Source: Methanomicrobium sp. W14
Lineage (GTDB): Archaea; Halobacteriota; Methanomicrobia; Methanomicrobiales; Methanomicrobiaceae
DNA: 64,000 bases
Direction: 5' to 3'
Assembly (NCBI RefSeq): GCF_017875315.1
Contig: NZ_JAGGMM010000001.1
Location: 372,001 to 436,000 of the forward strand
The position numbers and the translations under genes were made by a program. Of the stretch, positions 52,735 through 61,477 are shown one piece after another. The notes beneath the pieces were generated by a model. The model had not been told where the DNA came from and did no database searches. It worked only from the letters and a program-made list of their open reading frames with translations. Within the stretch, counting starts at the first letter, position 1; every line of letters begins with the position of its first letter.

Positions 52735-53274
52735 ATGAAAAACAAGATCACGCTATTGTATGAGCGGCTATCCCGGGACGATGAACTAGATAGAGAAAGC
52801 AACAGCATTACCTACCAAAAAAGATGTTGAAGGACTGCGCCCGAAAAATGGTTTTCCACATCCTATTCATTTCACCGACGACGGGATAAGTGGAAATCGG
52901 TTCGACCGCCCCGGATTCACAGCCATGATTGAGGAAGTCAAAGTGGGACATGTTGATGCCGTTATTTTCAATGATATAAGCCGTTTGGGACGTGATTATC
53001 TTAAAACAGGTCAGATCATGGAGATTTTGAGACATAAAAACGTCCGGCTGATTGCTCTTAACGGTGGAGTAGCTTCAAAAGGCGGCGATGACTTCATATC
53101 CTTACACCGGAGAAACATGAAGCGGCAGAAAATCGAGGCCAAAAAAGCGCCTCTGCGCGCTGAATATGTAGCAAAGGGTGTGTTTGTTCCAGCAGGTGTT
53201 TTGCCAAAGGCGGAACCACGAAAACATGTTTCCACAGCCACGGCGTCAAACAGACCCTTATTGCACAGTGTATA
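52735..53274 (+). pseudogene. Large serine recombinase (TnpX/TndX-like), decayed
   Basis: ATG 52735 reads KITLLYERLSRDDELDRESN, the typical N-terminus of large serine recombinases of Firmicutes mobile elements with catalytic Ser in LSRDD. A single A is missing from the run of six A at 52817-52822, after which the frame stops. The continuing sequence GFPHPIHFTDDGISGNRFDRPGF, FNDISRLGRDYLKTGQIMEI lies in the next frame and then jumps, with internal deletion, to RAEYVAKGVFVPAGVLP before stopping at 53274. The DNA-binding C-terminal ~300 residues are gone. It marks an old integration. Confidence 0.85.
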
Positions 53275-53405
53275 GGGAAGTAATAACCTGCCCGGTGAAA
53301 AATAGAAATCTTTTTGAGGATTGCAATTAGCGGAGAGCCGTGTTAAAATAATATCGTTGAGACACTCATATATTAACTAAGTCACATATGTGGAAAGGAA
53401 GAGCT

Positions 53406-55667
53406 ATGTCTGATAATTGCATTCGCGTGTCGGGAGCCAGAGAACGAAACCTAAAAAATGTAAATGTTGAAATACCCAAAAAGCAAATTACGGTTTTTAC
53501 CGGTGTATCCGGTTCGGGTAAATCTTCATTAGTGTTTGATACAATAGCAGCAGAATCACAGAGACAATTAAATGAAACCTATACCAGTTTTATTCGTCAC
53601 CGTATGCCACACTATGGGAAGCCCGATGTGGATGCAATTGAAAATTTATCGGTAGCATTTATTATCAATCAAAAAAGGTTAGGTGGTAATGCCCGGTCGA
53701 CAGTAGGAACGATTACAGATACTTATTCGTTATTACGCCTGCTGTTTTCACGGATTGGCAAACCCTTCGTAGGTTACTCCAATGTTTTCTCATTCAATAA
53801 TCCAGCCGGAATGTGCGGCCATTGTCAAGGTCTGGGAAAAATTGAAGCGATTGATATTGAACGACTGCTGGATAAAAGCAAATCGCTGAACGATGGAGCT
53901 ATCCGATTTCCTACTTTTGAACCAGGTGGTTGGCGGCTGACACGTTATATTCATTCGGGCTTTTTTGATAACGACAAGAAAATCAAAGACTACTCTACCG
54001 AAGAGCTGGAACTTCTGCTCCACGCTGATGGCATCAAGGTGACAAATCCAGCTCCCGAATGGCATAAGACATCCCTTTATGAGGGACTGATTCCACGTAT
54101 TGAGCGAAGTTTTCTTAAAAAGGAAGACGGCGAGAAAGTAAGATACACCAAGGAAATTGAACGTTTTGTTTCCAGGCAGGTTTGCCCAAACTGCCATGGA
54201 ACACGTCTGAACGATAAGGTGCTGTCCTGTAAGATAAACGGCAAAAGCATTGCGGAATGTGCCGATATGCAGATAAACGAACTTTTGGATTTTGCCCGAT
54301 CGGTTCACGCTCCTGTGGCTGCTACAATCGTTTCAGAGCTAATGAATCGTTTACAGCATATGGTTTTGATTGGACTTGACTACCTGAGTTTAAGTCGTGA
54401 AACATCCACCCTTTCAGGCGGGGAATCCCAAAGAATCAAAATGGTTTGTCAGTTAGGCAGCAGTTTGACTGATCTCACTTATATTTTTGATGAACCCAGT
54501 ATGGGACTTCACCCTCATGATATAAGCAAAATAAATAATTTAATGAAACTTTTGCGTGATAAAGGAAATACCGTGCTCATTGTGGAACATGACCCGGACA
54601 TGATAAAAATCGCAGACCATGTGATTGATATGGGGCCGGGTGCAGGAATCCACGGGGGGCAAATTGTATATCAGGGCGATTTGCAGGGCTTAAAAACTTC
54701 CGGTACGTTGACAGGTAAGTATTTATCGCATAGACCTGAGTTGAAATCCGAGGTACGTATCCCGAAAGGCTGTCTGTCAATCCAGAATGCAACGCTTCAT
54801 AATTTGAAGAGCGTTTCAGTTAAAATACCCAAAGGTGTAATTACTGTCGTTACCGGAGTTGCAGGGTCAGGGAAGAGCACACTGATCAACCAAGTGTTGC
54901 CGCAGTTTTATCCTGAAACTGTCTTCATTGATCAAAAAGGCATACAAGCATCAAAACGTTCCAACATAGCAACCTTCACAGGTATCTTTGATATTATCAG
55001 AAAGCTCTTTGCTGAAAGTAATGGCGTCAGCGCATCCCTATTCAGTTTCAATTCGCAAGGAGCTTGTCCTGTCTGCAAAGGCTTAGGGGTTACTTATACA
55101 GACTTGGCATTTATGGATACAATTGTAACGGTATGTGAAGAATGCCACGGGAATCGTTACACTGATGACGTCCTGAGATACAAACTGAGGGGTAAGAGTA
55201 TCAGAGATGTTCTTAAAATGACCGTATCAGAAGCTTTGGACTTATTTCAGGAAAGAGAAATTTTAACAGTACTCAAAAGACTCTCGGATGTTGGTATTAC
55301 TTATATTTCTTTAGGACAACCGTTGAACACACTTTCCGGCGGTGAGTTGCAACGAATTAAACTGGCCTCTGAACTACAAAACAGAGGACAGATTTATGTT
55401 TTGGACGAACCCTCGACAGGTCTGCATATGGCTGATATAAAGCATTTGATTGGTGTAATGGATCGGCTTGTGGAACGAAATTCTACCCTTATTGTAATCG
55501 AACATAATTTGGATATCATCTGTAAGGCTGACTGGGTTATCGATTTGGGCCCATATGCCGGACAGAACGGTGGTAAAATAGTGTTTACAGGCTTGCCAAA
55601 GGATTTAATTCAGTGCAAAAACTCGCTGACTGGAAATCACCTTGAAAAATATGTCATGAGCGTGTAG
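53406..55667 (+). CDS. UvrA-like ABC ATPase (short UvrA2/drug-resistance type)
   Basis: 753 residues from ATG 53406 (AAAGGAAGAGCT upstream; the ATG at 53388 would add six residues). Two ATPase modules: Walker A GVSGSGKSSLVFDT and GVAGSGKSTLINQ; signatures LSGGESQRIKMVCQLG and LSGGELQRIKLASELQ; Walker B YIFDEPSMGLHP and YVLDEPSTGLHM. Two Zn elements: CGHCQGLG, CPNCHG and CPVCKGLG, CEECHG. It lacks the UvrB-binding insertion, so is ~190 residues shorter than UvrA. Such proteins are linked to drug and DNA-intercalator resistance and are common in Clostridia. Lower GC and a MarR partner support transfer. Confidence 0.88.
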   Translation: MSDNCIRVSGARERNLKNVNVEIPKKQITVFTGVSGSGKSSLVFDTIAAESQRQLNETYTSFIRHRMPHYGKPDVDAIENLSVAFIINQKRLGGNARSTVGTITDTYSLLRLLFSRIGKPFVGYSNVFSFNNPAGMCGHCQGLGKIEAIDIERLLDKSKSLNDGAIRFPTFEPGGWRLTRYIHSGFFDNDKKIKDYSTEELELLLHADGIKVTNPAPEWHKTSLYEGLIPRIERSFLKKEDGEKVRYTKEIERFVSRQVCPNCHGTRLNDKVLSCKINGKSIAECADMQINELLDFARSVHAPVAATIVSELMNRLQHMVLIGLDYLSLSRETSTLSGGESQRIKMVCQLGSSLTDLTYIFDEPSMGLHPHDISKINNLMKLLRDKGNTVLIVEHDPDMIKIADHVIDMGPGAGIHGGQIVYQGDLQGLKTSGTLTGKYLSHRPELKSEVRIPKGCLSIQNATLHNLKSVSVKIPKGVITVVTGVAGSGKSTLINQVLPQFYPETVFIDQKGIQASKRSNIATFTGIFDIIRKLFAESNGVSASLFSFNSQGACPVCKGLGVTYTDLAFMDTIVTVCEECHGNRYTDDVLRYKLRGKSIRDVLKMTVSEALDLFQEREILTVLKRLSDVGITYISLGQPLNTLSGGELQRIKLASELQNRGQIYVLDEPSTGLHMADIKHLIGVMDRLVERNSTLIVIEHNLDIICKADWVIDLGPYAGQNGGKIVFTGLPKDLIQCKNSLTGNHLEKYVMSV

Positions 55668-55679
55668 GGGGTCATTTTA

Positions 55680-56099
55680 ATGGCTATAAAAGAATTGGAA
55701 GACAGTTATATTCCCTTTCAATGTATGATCGTTTCTGATACAAATCGTTTTAATGTTGAGGGGGTTTCAACGGCGCAATACTATATTCTGGATACGTTGA
55801 ACAAGCAAGGGCCTAAGACTACAAAGGAACTTGCCGAAATGAAGGGTATTTCGCAATCTGGCATTTCTAAGCTGACGAAACGCCTGTTAGAAAAAAAGTA
55901 CATTATTCAGGAGCGGCACATTGATGATCGCCGTTCTTATAACATTGTACTTACCAGTGAAGGAAAAAAATTTCTTAGCCGTGTTGAAGATTTGGGAAAT
56001 GAAATCATGAATTTGATTGAAAAAGCCTTAACAATAGAAGAAGTAAAATCTTTTTCAGAAATGTGCAACAAGGTTACAAGGTTATATTCCAACAAGTAG
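55680..56099 (+). CDS. MarR-family transcriptional regulator
   Basis: 139 residues. The winged helix GPKTTKELAEMKGISQSGISKLTKRLLEKKYI and wing HIDDRRSYNIVLTSEGKKF are plain MarR. GGGGTCATTTT precedes the ATG. The 12-bp gap after the UvrA-like gene makes an operon; it likely represses that operon and is released by a drug. Both genes look imported together with the recombinase remnant. Confidence 0.9.
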   Translation: MAIKELEDSYIPFQCMIVSDTNRFNVEGVSTAQYYILDTLNKQGPKTTKELAEMKGISQSGISKLTKRLLEKKYIIQERHIDDRRSYNIVLTSEGKKFLSRVEDLGNEIMNLIEKALTIEEVKSFSEMCNKVTRLYSNK

Positions 56100-57141
56100 T
56101 GATGTGGTTATCCAAATAACGAAAACCAGACTGCCCTAGGATAAATAAAAAAACGTGGTTATGACAGGCTATTTTTTATACTGTTAATTGTACGATAGCC
56201 AAACGGCGGTTTTGAACAAAAATTCAAAGCCTTCGTTTTCTTGTTTTCAAAAAATAAGATCGTGGGGGATGTAATAATTGCACCAATTTCCATTTAGTAC
56301 CTTGCAGGGATTCTCATGCATGGGTGTTTTTTACGCCCGTATTTACTGATCAGCCCCATTCATGACATCAGTACCATACTAAAGAGAATAAAAATTTTTT
56401 GTGTGGAGTAATGATTGCTTTTGTATGCAAATTATATTGGTAAACTGCGAATAGATGACTTTGATACTTTTGTATCCATTTTGCAAGAAAATTCATGGTA
56501 TCTCAAATAAAAAAGGATGATAATGGCTATTTTCCTGTTAACAATCTGTTCTTGGCAGGAATTTTATCTGCTAAAATATTTAGTGATTTGTGTACAGCAC
56601 ATAAGTTCGCAGTTTGGGATGAAAATCTTGAGGTAATAATTGAAACCATTTTTGATGGATGTGATGGAATTGGCGGAACAGATTCAAAGCGCTTTTTATT
56701 ATACTTTTTCTATACCTTTCAGACAGCTTTCCAAGGCAATTCCAGATAAAAGTAATTACCTAGGTCACTGATTGTGCTAAAGCCACGGACACGCTTACTA
56801 CAATAAATATATGATAGTCATATTTAAAGCGTAACGGAAAAAAATAGTTATTTGGGATATTTGAAAAATGGCTGGCGATAGGAACCGGAAAAGTTTGGGG
56901 CCAAGAACAATATGATGTGCATAACACAGCAAATATTATATTGCCGCTGAATTTCTCTCTCAGTTCGGCTATAACCACTAAGAAGGTATTGAAATAGAAA
57001 GTCTCTATAACAGAAATGTTTACTGTTAGAGGGTTTAAATATTTAACGAAAAAGTCCTTGACAATTTGTCTCTGAATACGCCGGAAAAACTTATTTCTTG
57101 TCTGCCTGCATTTTTTTAAATACATCTGTCAAAACCCGTTT
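56100..57141. other. About 1 kb of coding debris at the right end of the foreign patch
   Basis: No intact gene. Several short frame pieces look like former coding sequence: ANYIGKLRIDDFDTFVSILQ (about 56424), then FPVNNLFLAGILSAKIFSDL (56531 onward, part of an 84-codon frame 56495-56749), then in another frame MDVMELAEQIQSAFYYTFSI (about 56655), and NTANIILPLNFSLSSAITTK (about 56920). Their frame changes suggest decay of one or two imported genes; I recognise no family. The minus-strand frame at 56760-57125 is not credible. Confidence 0.35.
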
Positions 57142-57549
57142 TCACAGGAGATTTTTGCTGTTGCATATGCATGATGTCCATATTTCTCCCTGCTTGGTTA
57201 AACTGTATATTATCCAGCGGTATTTCTGCGACCCTGAGATAAGACCTGCTTTTTTCAAAACGTTTAAGTGATAGGAGAGTTTTGAATCTGCAAGTCCCAG
57301 CACCTCCCTGATTGCACATACGCAGAGAGGTCCGCCTCTTAAGAGTGTAAGTATTTTAAGCCTTGTAATATCTGTACATGCCCTGTGCATAACGGATTGT
57401 CTGTTCATGCATTCTTCATCGCAGATTTCACCTTTTAGTCCTTTTATTCCACCTCTTTTTAAAATCTCTGATAAAATATCCTTTGGCAGGTCTTCAGGCA
57501 GATTGTATTCTTCTGCAGTCATTTCAGGAACATTTGAAATCAAAAACAT
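57142..57549 (-). CDS. ArsR-family HTH regulator
   Basis: 135 residues; starts at ATG 57549 (alternative ATG 57522). The HTH is DITRLKILTLLRGGPLCVCAIREVLGLADSKLSYHLNVLKKAGLI. Metal- or sulfide-sensing Cys are possible: CDEEC near residue 47 and PLCVCAI in the helix before the recognition helix, the classic ArsR ELCVCDL position. It is divergent from sulfur-transport genes over a 22-bp palindrome, so it probably represses them in response to As/Sb, metal or sulfur species. Confidence 0.88.
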   Translation of the reverse strand: MFLISNVPEMTAEEYNLPEDLPKDILSEILKRGGIKGLKGEICDEECMNRQSVMHRACTDITRLKILTLLRGGPLCVCAIREVLGLADSKLSYHLNVLKKAGLISGSQKYRWIIYSLTKQGEIWTSCICNSKNLL

Positions 57550-57572
57550 TTAAACTGTTTGCAGGTACATAT

Positions 57573-57594
57573 CATTTCAAACAGGTTTGAAATG
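57573..57594. promoter_or_regulatory. 22-bp palindromic operator for the ArsR regulator
   Basis: CATTTCAAAC (57573-57582) and GTTTGAAATG (57585-57594) are perfect inverted repeats with a 2-bp centre. It lies 24 bp from the regulator ATG and 59 bp before the transporter ATG, where an ArsR dimer would block both promoters. Confidence 0.7.
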
Positions 57595-57614
57595 GACCTG
57601 TTGGGAATATTTTA

Positions 57615-57630
57615 AACGGATATGTCCGTT
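57615..57630 (+). promoter_or_regulatory. Hairpin in the transporter leader
   Basis: AACGGA (57615-57620) and TCCGTT (57625-57630) with a TATG loop; located between the operator and the GAGGGAGAT ribosome site. It may be a second operator half or an mRNA hairpin. Confidence 0.35.
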
Positions 57631-57652
57631 AAAGCAGAGGGAGATATGGGTT

Positions 57653-58171
57653 ATGCTTGAGATGCTGACACAAATGACCTGGTCGCCGTATATAGCCGGG
57701 GCAGGGATTGGGGTTATGAGCTGGCTGGCATTTTTTCTGTCAGACAAGCCTCTTGGCTGTTCCACATCATTCTTCAGAACATTCGGGATAATCAGAAAGG
57801 CTGTTCACAAAAAGGGTATGGATGAAAATCCGTATTACATAAAATACAAGCCTGAAATAGACTGGCAGTGGATGCTGGTCTTAGGCATTGTAATAGGAGC
57901 GTTCTTGTCTTCTGTACTTTCCGGAGTGTTTGAGATTACATGGGTTCCTGATATGTTTGCGTCTGAATTTGGAGACAGTCCTGTACTAAGGTTAATCGTC
58001 GCTTTAACCGGGGGAGTTATTATGGGCTTCGGGGCCCGTTTTGCAGGAGGATGCACGAGCGGTCATGGCATATCAGGCACAACGCAGCTTTCCCTGACAA
58101 GTATAGTCGCGGTTATATTCATGTTCTGCGGAGGCATCGCAATGGCAATGGCTATCTACGGGGTGTTCTGA
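57653..58171 (+). CDS. YeeE/YedE-family sulfur transporter, N-terminal half
   Basis: 172 residues from ATG 57653, with GAGGGAGAT ahead; the longer frame from 57587 has a non-membrane start and overlaps the operator. Four or five hydrophobic helices with KPLGCSTSFFRTFG and FGARFAGGCTSGHGISG, the Cys motifs of the thiosulfate/sulfur transporter TsuA (YeeE). It is followed by a second half one base later; the two probably form one transporter. Also called a DUF395-like protein. Confidence 0.85.
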   Translation: MLEMLTQMTWSPYIAGAGIGVMSWLAFFLSDKPLGCSTSFFRTFGIIRKAVHKKGMDENPYYIKYKPEIDWQWMLVLGIVIGAFLSSVLSGVFEITWVPDMFASEFGDSPVLRLIVALTGGVIMGFGARFAGGCTSGHGISGTTQLSLTSIVAVIFMFCGGIAMAMAIYGVF

Positions 58172-58172
58172 A

Positions 58173-58730
58173 ATGATCGAAAATCTGCATAAGAACAGAC
58201 CTGTTCAGCTAGTAATCGGTCTTCTTATCGGAATAGGATTCGGTTTTTTCCTCCAGAAAGGAGGCGTTACAAATTATGACGTGATTATAGGTCAGCTTCT
58301 GCTGACGAATTTCACTGTTCTTAAAGTGATTGCATCCGCAGTCCTTGTAGGAATGCCGGGAGTTTTTCTTATACGTCATTTCGGTTACGCAAAAAAGCAT
58401 ATTGTGAAAGGTTCTGTCGGTTCTGCGGTTGTAGGTGGGCTTATATTCGGGATAGGTTTTGCAGTCCTCGGTCTTTGCCCGGGAACCGCCGCAGGTGCCG
58501 CAGGCCAGGGATCAATGGACGCACTTTTCGGGGGAATTGTAGGGCTTGTTGCAGGGTCAGGTCTGTTCGCGTGGCTTTATCCTAAGTTAAGCGAGGGGAT
58601 ACTGGGCTATAAACCTCTAAAACATGAAACACTATACGAACTTCTCGGAGTAAAAGAGGCATACCTTATTGTTTTCTGTCTTGCGGCGGGGGCAATTTTT
58701 TTGTATGCGCTTGAGTACTTTGGAATATAA
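58173..58730 (+). CDS. YeeE/YedE-family (DUF6691-like) sulfur transporter, second half
   Basis: 185 residues with about five helices. Conserved GFGFFLQKGGVTNYDVI and the Cys/Gly motif FAVLGLCPGTAAGAAGQG match the second half of split YeeE. It begins 1 bp after the first half. The two carry the sulfur-relay cysteines, one Cys in the first and one in the second. Sulfur source (thiosulfate or persulfide) is inferred from the family. Confidence 0.85.
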   Translation: MIENLHKNRPVQLVIGLLIGIGFGFFLQKGGVTNYDVIIGQLLLTNFTVLKVIASAVLVGMPGVFLIRHFGYAKKHIVKGSVGSAVVGGLIFGIGFAVLGLCPGTAAGAAGQGSMDALFGGIVGLVAGSGLFAWLYPKLSEGILGYKPLKHETLYELLGVKEAYLIVFCLAAGAIFLYALEYFGI

Positions 58731-58780
58731 CCTATGAAAAAAATTAAGTGCTGTAAAATAAAGATTTGGAGTTGATTAAA

Positions 58781-59518
58781 ATGAATGATGAGATGCAGAA
58801 AAAGCCGGATTATGGGAAGATATCAAAGATTTTGGTCGAGACGCTGAAACTGCCGCAGTCGCCCGTTGCAGTAAAACTTGCAAAATCACCTGAAGGCATT
58901 CCTGAAGGCGTAGAAGAAATCAAAGACACTGTGCGCCACTGTCAGATGGTAGCCATGGCAGGACGCGAGGGAAAAATATTCTATGCAAGAGCGGATAAGC
59001 ATGCGTGTGCAGGCGGTGCATGGGCGCTGGGACTAAAGGAGATAACGCCTTCTCTTCAGACCGGGGAGTTCTATTTCAAACTTGGAAAGTTTGAGTCCTG
59101 GGCGTCCTGCATGAGGACTATCAAGAGTATTCCAAATGTTCATAAGACATCCTCAACGGAGCCTGCGACGTATGCAACCGTTTACGCCCCCCTTGAAAAG
59201 ACTCCTTTTGACCCCCATGTCATAATAATTGTCTCGCAGCCTGTTATGATGCTCAAGTTTGCACAGGCCCTTTTGTACAAAATGGGAGGAAGAATTCATT
59301 CCGAGTTTTCAGGAATCCAGTCCGTTTGCGCCGATGCATGCACACAGCCTTACCTGACGGGAAAGGCAAATATATCCCTCGGGTGCGACGGCTCAAGGAA
59401 GTTCTCTGGAATCGACGATGACTATATGGTCATGGGAATTCCTGCCGAGATTATTGAAGAGGTTGCAGAGGCAGTACCGATAGTGTCCGGTGCGCCGGGC
59501 TCAAAAACAAGAAAATAA
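58781..59518 (+). CDS. DUF169-family protein
   Basis: 245 residues from ATG 58781 (GGAGTTGATT upstream; the TTG at 58766 is ignored). DUF169 features: SPVAVKLAKSPEGIP, HACAGGAWALGL, VCADACTQPYLTGKANISLGCDGSRKF. Conserved Cys suggest metal or cluster binding. The function is unknown; members often accompany sulfur or redox genes. It is 50 bp after the transporter halves, probably the same operon. Confidence 0.8.
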   Translation: MNDEMQKKPDYGKISKILVETLKLPQSPVAVKLAKSPEGIPEGVEEIKDTVRHCQMVAMAGREGKIFYARADKHACAGGAWALGLKEITPSLQTGEFYFKLGKFESWASCMRTIKSIPNVHKTSSTEPATYATVYAPLEKTPFDPHVIIIVSQPVMMLKFAQALLYKMGGRIHSEFSGIQSVCADACTQPYLTGKANISLGCDGSRKFSGIDDDYMVMGIPAEIIEEVAEAVPIVSGAPGSKTRK

Positions 59519-59674
59519 TTTTTTTACTTTTTATCTTTCAAAACCGGATTAAACTGTTGTTTTTTTAGTTAAAGTATCAATAGCAGCAGAGTTTTTAACG
59601 GTTAAATTTATGCTTCACGGAATTTATTGTAAAAATTGTAAAGATAGAAGAAATATTCTGACTGAAAAAAAGTA

Positions 59675-60715
59675 TCAGTCCGTTTTTCTGCCCCTGAGGG
59701 CCTTTTTATCAGCAAGCCTGTTTATTGCCTTTATATCAATGTCACCGGACATGTCGATGTACCCGTTGTTTTTTGCGCTTTCGACAAATCCTGCCCCTGT
59801 CTGTGTCCTGATGATAAGTGTCGTAAACCCGTCAGGACTTCCGATGGCACCTGCTGATATGTCAGATTCTACGCCTGTTAAATCGGTGCATATGCTGCAT
59901 CCAGGGCGCACTGTGTCCTCGAGTTCGGAAAGCGGGACATTCTTTTTCGAACCGTCTGTAAGGAATATCTCAAGTTTTCCACTGACATTCATTCTTTTAA
60001 TTTTCCAGCTGTCGATTTTCATCTCCGACTCTATTTTCCCTTCCATGAGCTTTCTGTAATCGAAGACTTCTGTGCAGAAAAGACCGAAAATAAGTCTTAT
60101 AGCTTTCCCGAAGGGCTTTATTAAATCATTAGAGCTGTTTTTCATGAGCCTGAGAGAGGTCACGGCGCATGGTGTCCCTATTACTGCAACGTTTTTGTAT
60201 TTTCTTCCTACGACAGCTTCCGAAAGGGCCATAAGAGCAGGCGTCCACCAGTTGTATTTGCTCCCTGCCGTTGCAAACATGGCCTCTTCGTTTGTTATCA
60301 GAACAGATTTTGGTTCTTTTGTCCAGTTGTCCTGCGAAACGGTTACGACTGCGTCTATAATTCCGGTTTTAAGCGCATTTGCAAGAATTGCTGTCACGGC
60401 ACCGCCGCTTTGTTTTCCCGGAGTATCTGAAACCGATTTTGCAGATATTATCTCAATGTAATCTCCCAAAAGCTCTCTTTTCTTTTCTGCCTCTTTAGTT
60501 CTGGGGCAGACAGAGTAGCATGCTCCGCAGTTTACAAAGTCCGTTGCATCCTTGCAGTAGCCGGTGTTTACAGGTTTCGAATTGTCGCCATCAGGAAAAA
60601 TAATTGCATCTGCCGGGCATACGGCACAGCAGGCGCCGCATCCTGAGCATCTTCCTGTATCCCAGACTTCCTCTTTTAATTTTTCATAATTTACTCGGGA
60701 CATTTTATCCTTCAC
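59675..60715 (-). CDS. FrhB-like Fe-S/flavin protein of the glutamate synthase operon
   Basis: 346 residues. N-terminal clusters CSGCGACCAVCPADAI and CGACYSVCPRT, then the coenzyme F420 hydrogenase/dehydrogenase beta-subunit fold with SGGAVTAILANAL and IGTPCAVTSLRLM. In methanogens an FrhB-like subunit feeds electrons (from F420H2 or ferredoxin) to glutamate synthase or other partners. It overlaps the GXGXG gene start (ATGA). Here, the role is inferred from position and fold. Confidence 0.82.
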   Translation of the reverse strand: MKDKMSRVNYEKLKEEVWDTGRCSGCGACCAVCPADAIIFPDGDNSKPVNTGYCKDATDFVNCGACYSVCPRTKEAEKKRELLGDYIEIISAKSVSDTPGKQSGGAVTAILANALKTGIIDAVVTVSQDNWTKEPKSVLITNEEAMFATAGSKYNWWTPALMALSEAVVGRKYKNVAVIGTPCAVTSLRLMKNSSNDLIKPFGKAIRLIFGLFCTEVFDYRKLMEGKIESEMKIDSWKIKRMNVSGKLEIFLTDGSKKNVPLSELEDTVRPGCSICTDLTGVESDISAGAIGSPDGFTTLIIRTQTGAGFVESAKNNGYIDMSGDIDIKAINRLADKKALRGRKTD

Positions 60716-61458
60716 TCCCAGCAGTATTTGTTTGCAAAAGGCCTTGCACTTGAAGGCACTATCTTGACAAACTTTGAGTTCAGAATTTCATCTGCATTGT
60801 AATCAAAGTATTTTGCAAAATTCTCGATGAAAGGCCTCATATCATCAATGTCTTCCTGCGTAAGATCCTCTTTTTTTGCGCCGATTCCAAGTTTCAATTC
60901 ATCGACGTCTCCTCTTAAAATTATCTTGCCGCCGTGAATCCCGCTTCCTACGCCTCTTTCGTCAACAGGGCATTCCCCGCAGAGACCGAGTACAATCAAA
61001 AGGCCTCCGGCAAGGTCTTCTCCAAGAAATGCCCGTCCGCATCCTCCCACAACAAGTACAGGCCTTTTTTCCTGGTATTCCTTCATGTGGATACCGCCGC
61101 GGTAGCCGATGTTGTCTCTTACGTACACTTCGCCACCACGCATACTGTGTGCTGTTGCATCCCCGGTGCTTCCGTGAATAATTACTCTGCCGGAATTCAT
61201 GGTGTTTCCGGGAGCATGATCGCAGTTGCCGTTAACAGTAACAGTAGGCCCGTTCATAAACATTGCAAGGTCGCCTCCGGGAAGACCATTTATTGTAATG
61301 TTCACATTGTCGCCACGCAGACCGTCTCCTATGAACCTCTGTCCTAAGACGTTGTTTATTACTATTTCCGTTGTGCCTTCCGATACAGCCTTTCTCAGCA
61401 TTCTGTTAAGAGGTGTATAATGAAGATTTTTGGCGTCTATTGTCATCTCTTCTGCCAT
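60712..61458 (-). CDS. Glutamate synthase GXGXG-domain subunit (archaeal gltB3)
   Basis: 248 residues from ATG 61458 (MAEEMTIDAK); earlier starts are rejected. Beta-helix GXGXG repeats: NVLGQRFIGDGLRGDNVNIT, GLPGGDLAMF, GHAPGNTM-like DHAPGNTMNSG, GDATAHSMRGGEVYV, GGCGRAFLGEDLAGG. It corresponds to the alpha-subunit C-terminal domain of bacterial GltB and holds the ammonia channel. It follows the FMN subunit by 19 bp. One of four co-oriented glt genes. Confidence 0.9.
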   Translation of the reverse strand: MAEEMTIDAKNLHYTPLNRMLRKAVSEGTTEIVINNVLGQRFIGDGLRGDNVNITINGLPGGDLAMFMNGPTVTVNGNCDHAPGNTMNSGRVIIHGSTGDATAHSMRGGEVYVRDNIGYRGGIHMKEYQEKRPVLVVGGCGRAFLGEDLAGGLLIVLGLCGECPVDERGVGSGIHGGKIILRGDVDELKLGIGAKKEDLTQEDIDDMRPFIENFAKYFDYNADEILNSKFVKIVPSSARPFANKYCWE

Positions 61459-61477
61459 ATTTGTTATGCCTCTCTCT

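Noticed and set aside
56760-57125. 121-codon minus-strand frame
   Set aside because: Low-complexity, no domain, no ribosome site; the plus strand shows better, though broken, coding pieces.
57587-57653. Longer start of the first YeeE half
   Set aside because: It would put the gene start inside the palindromic operator, and the first 22 residues are not membrane-like.
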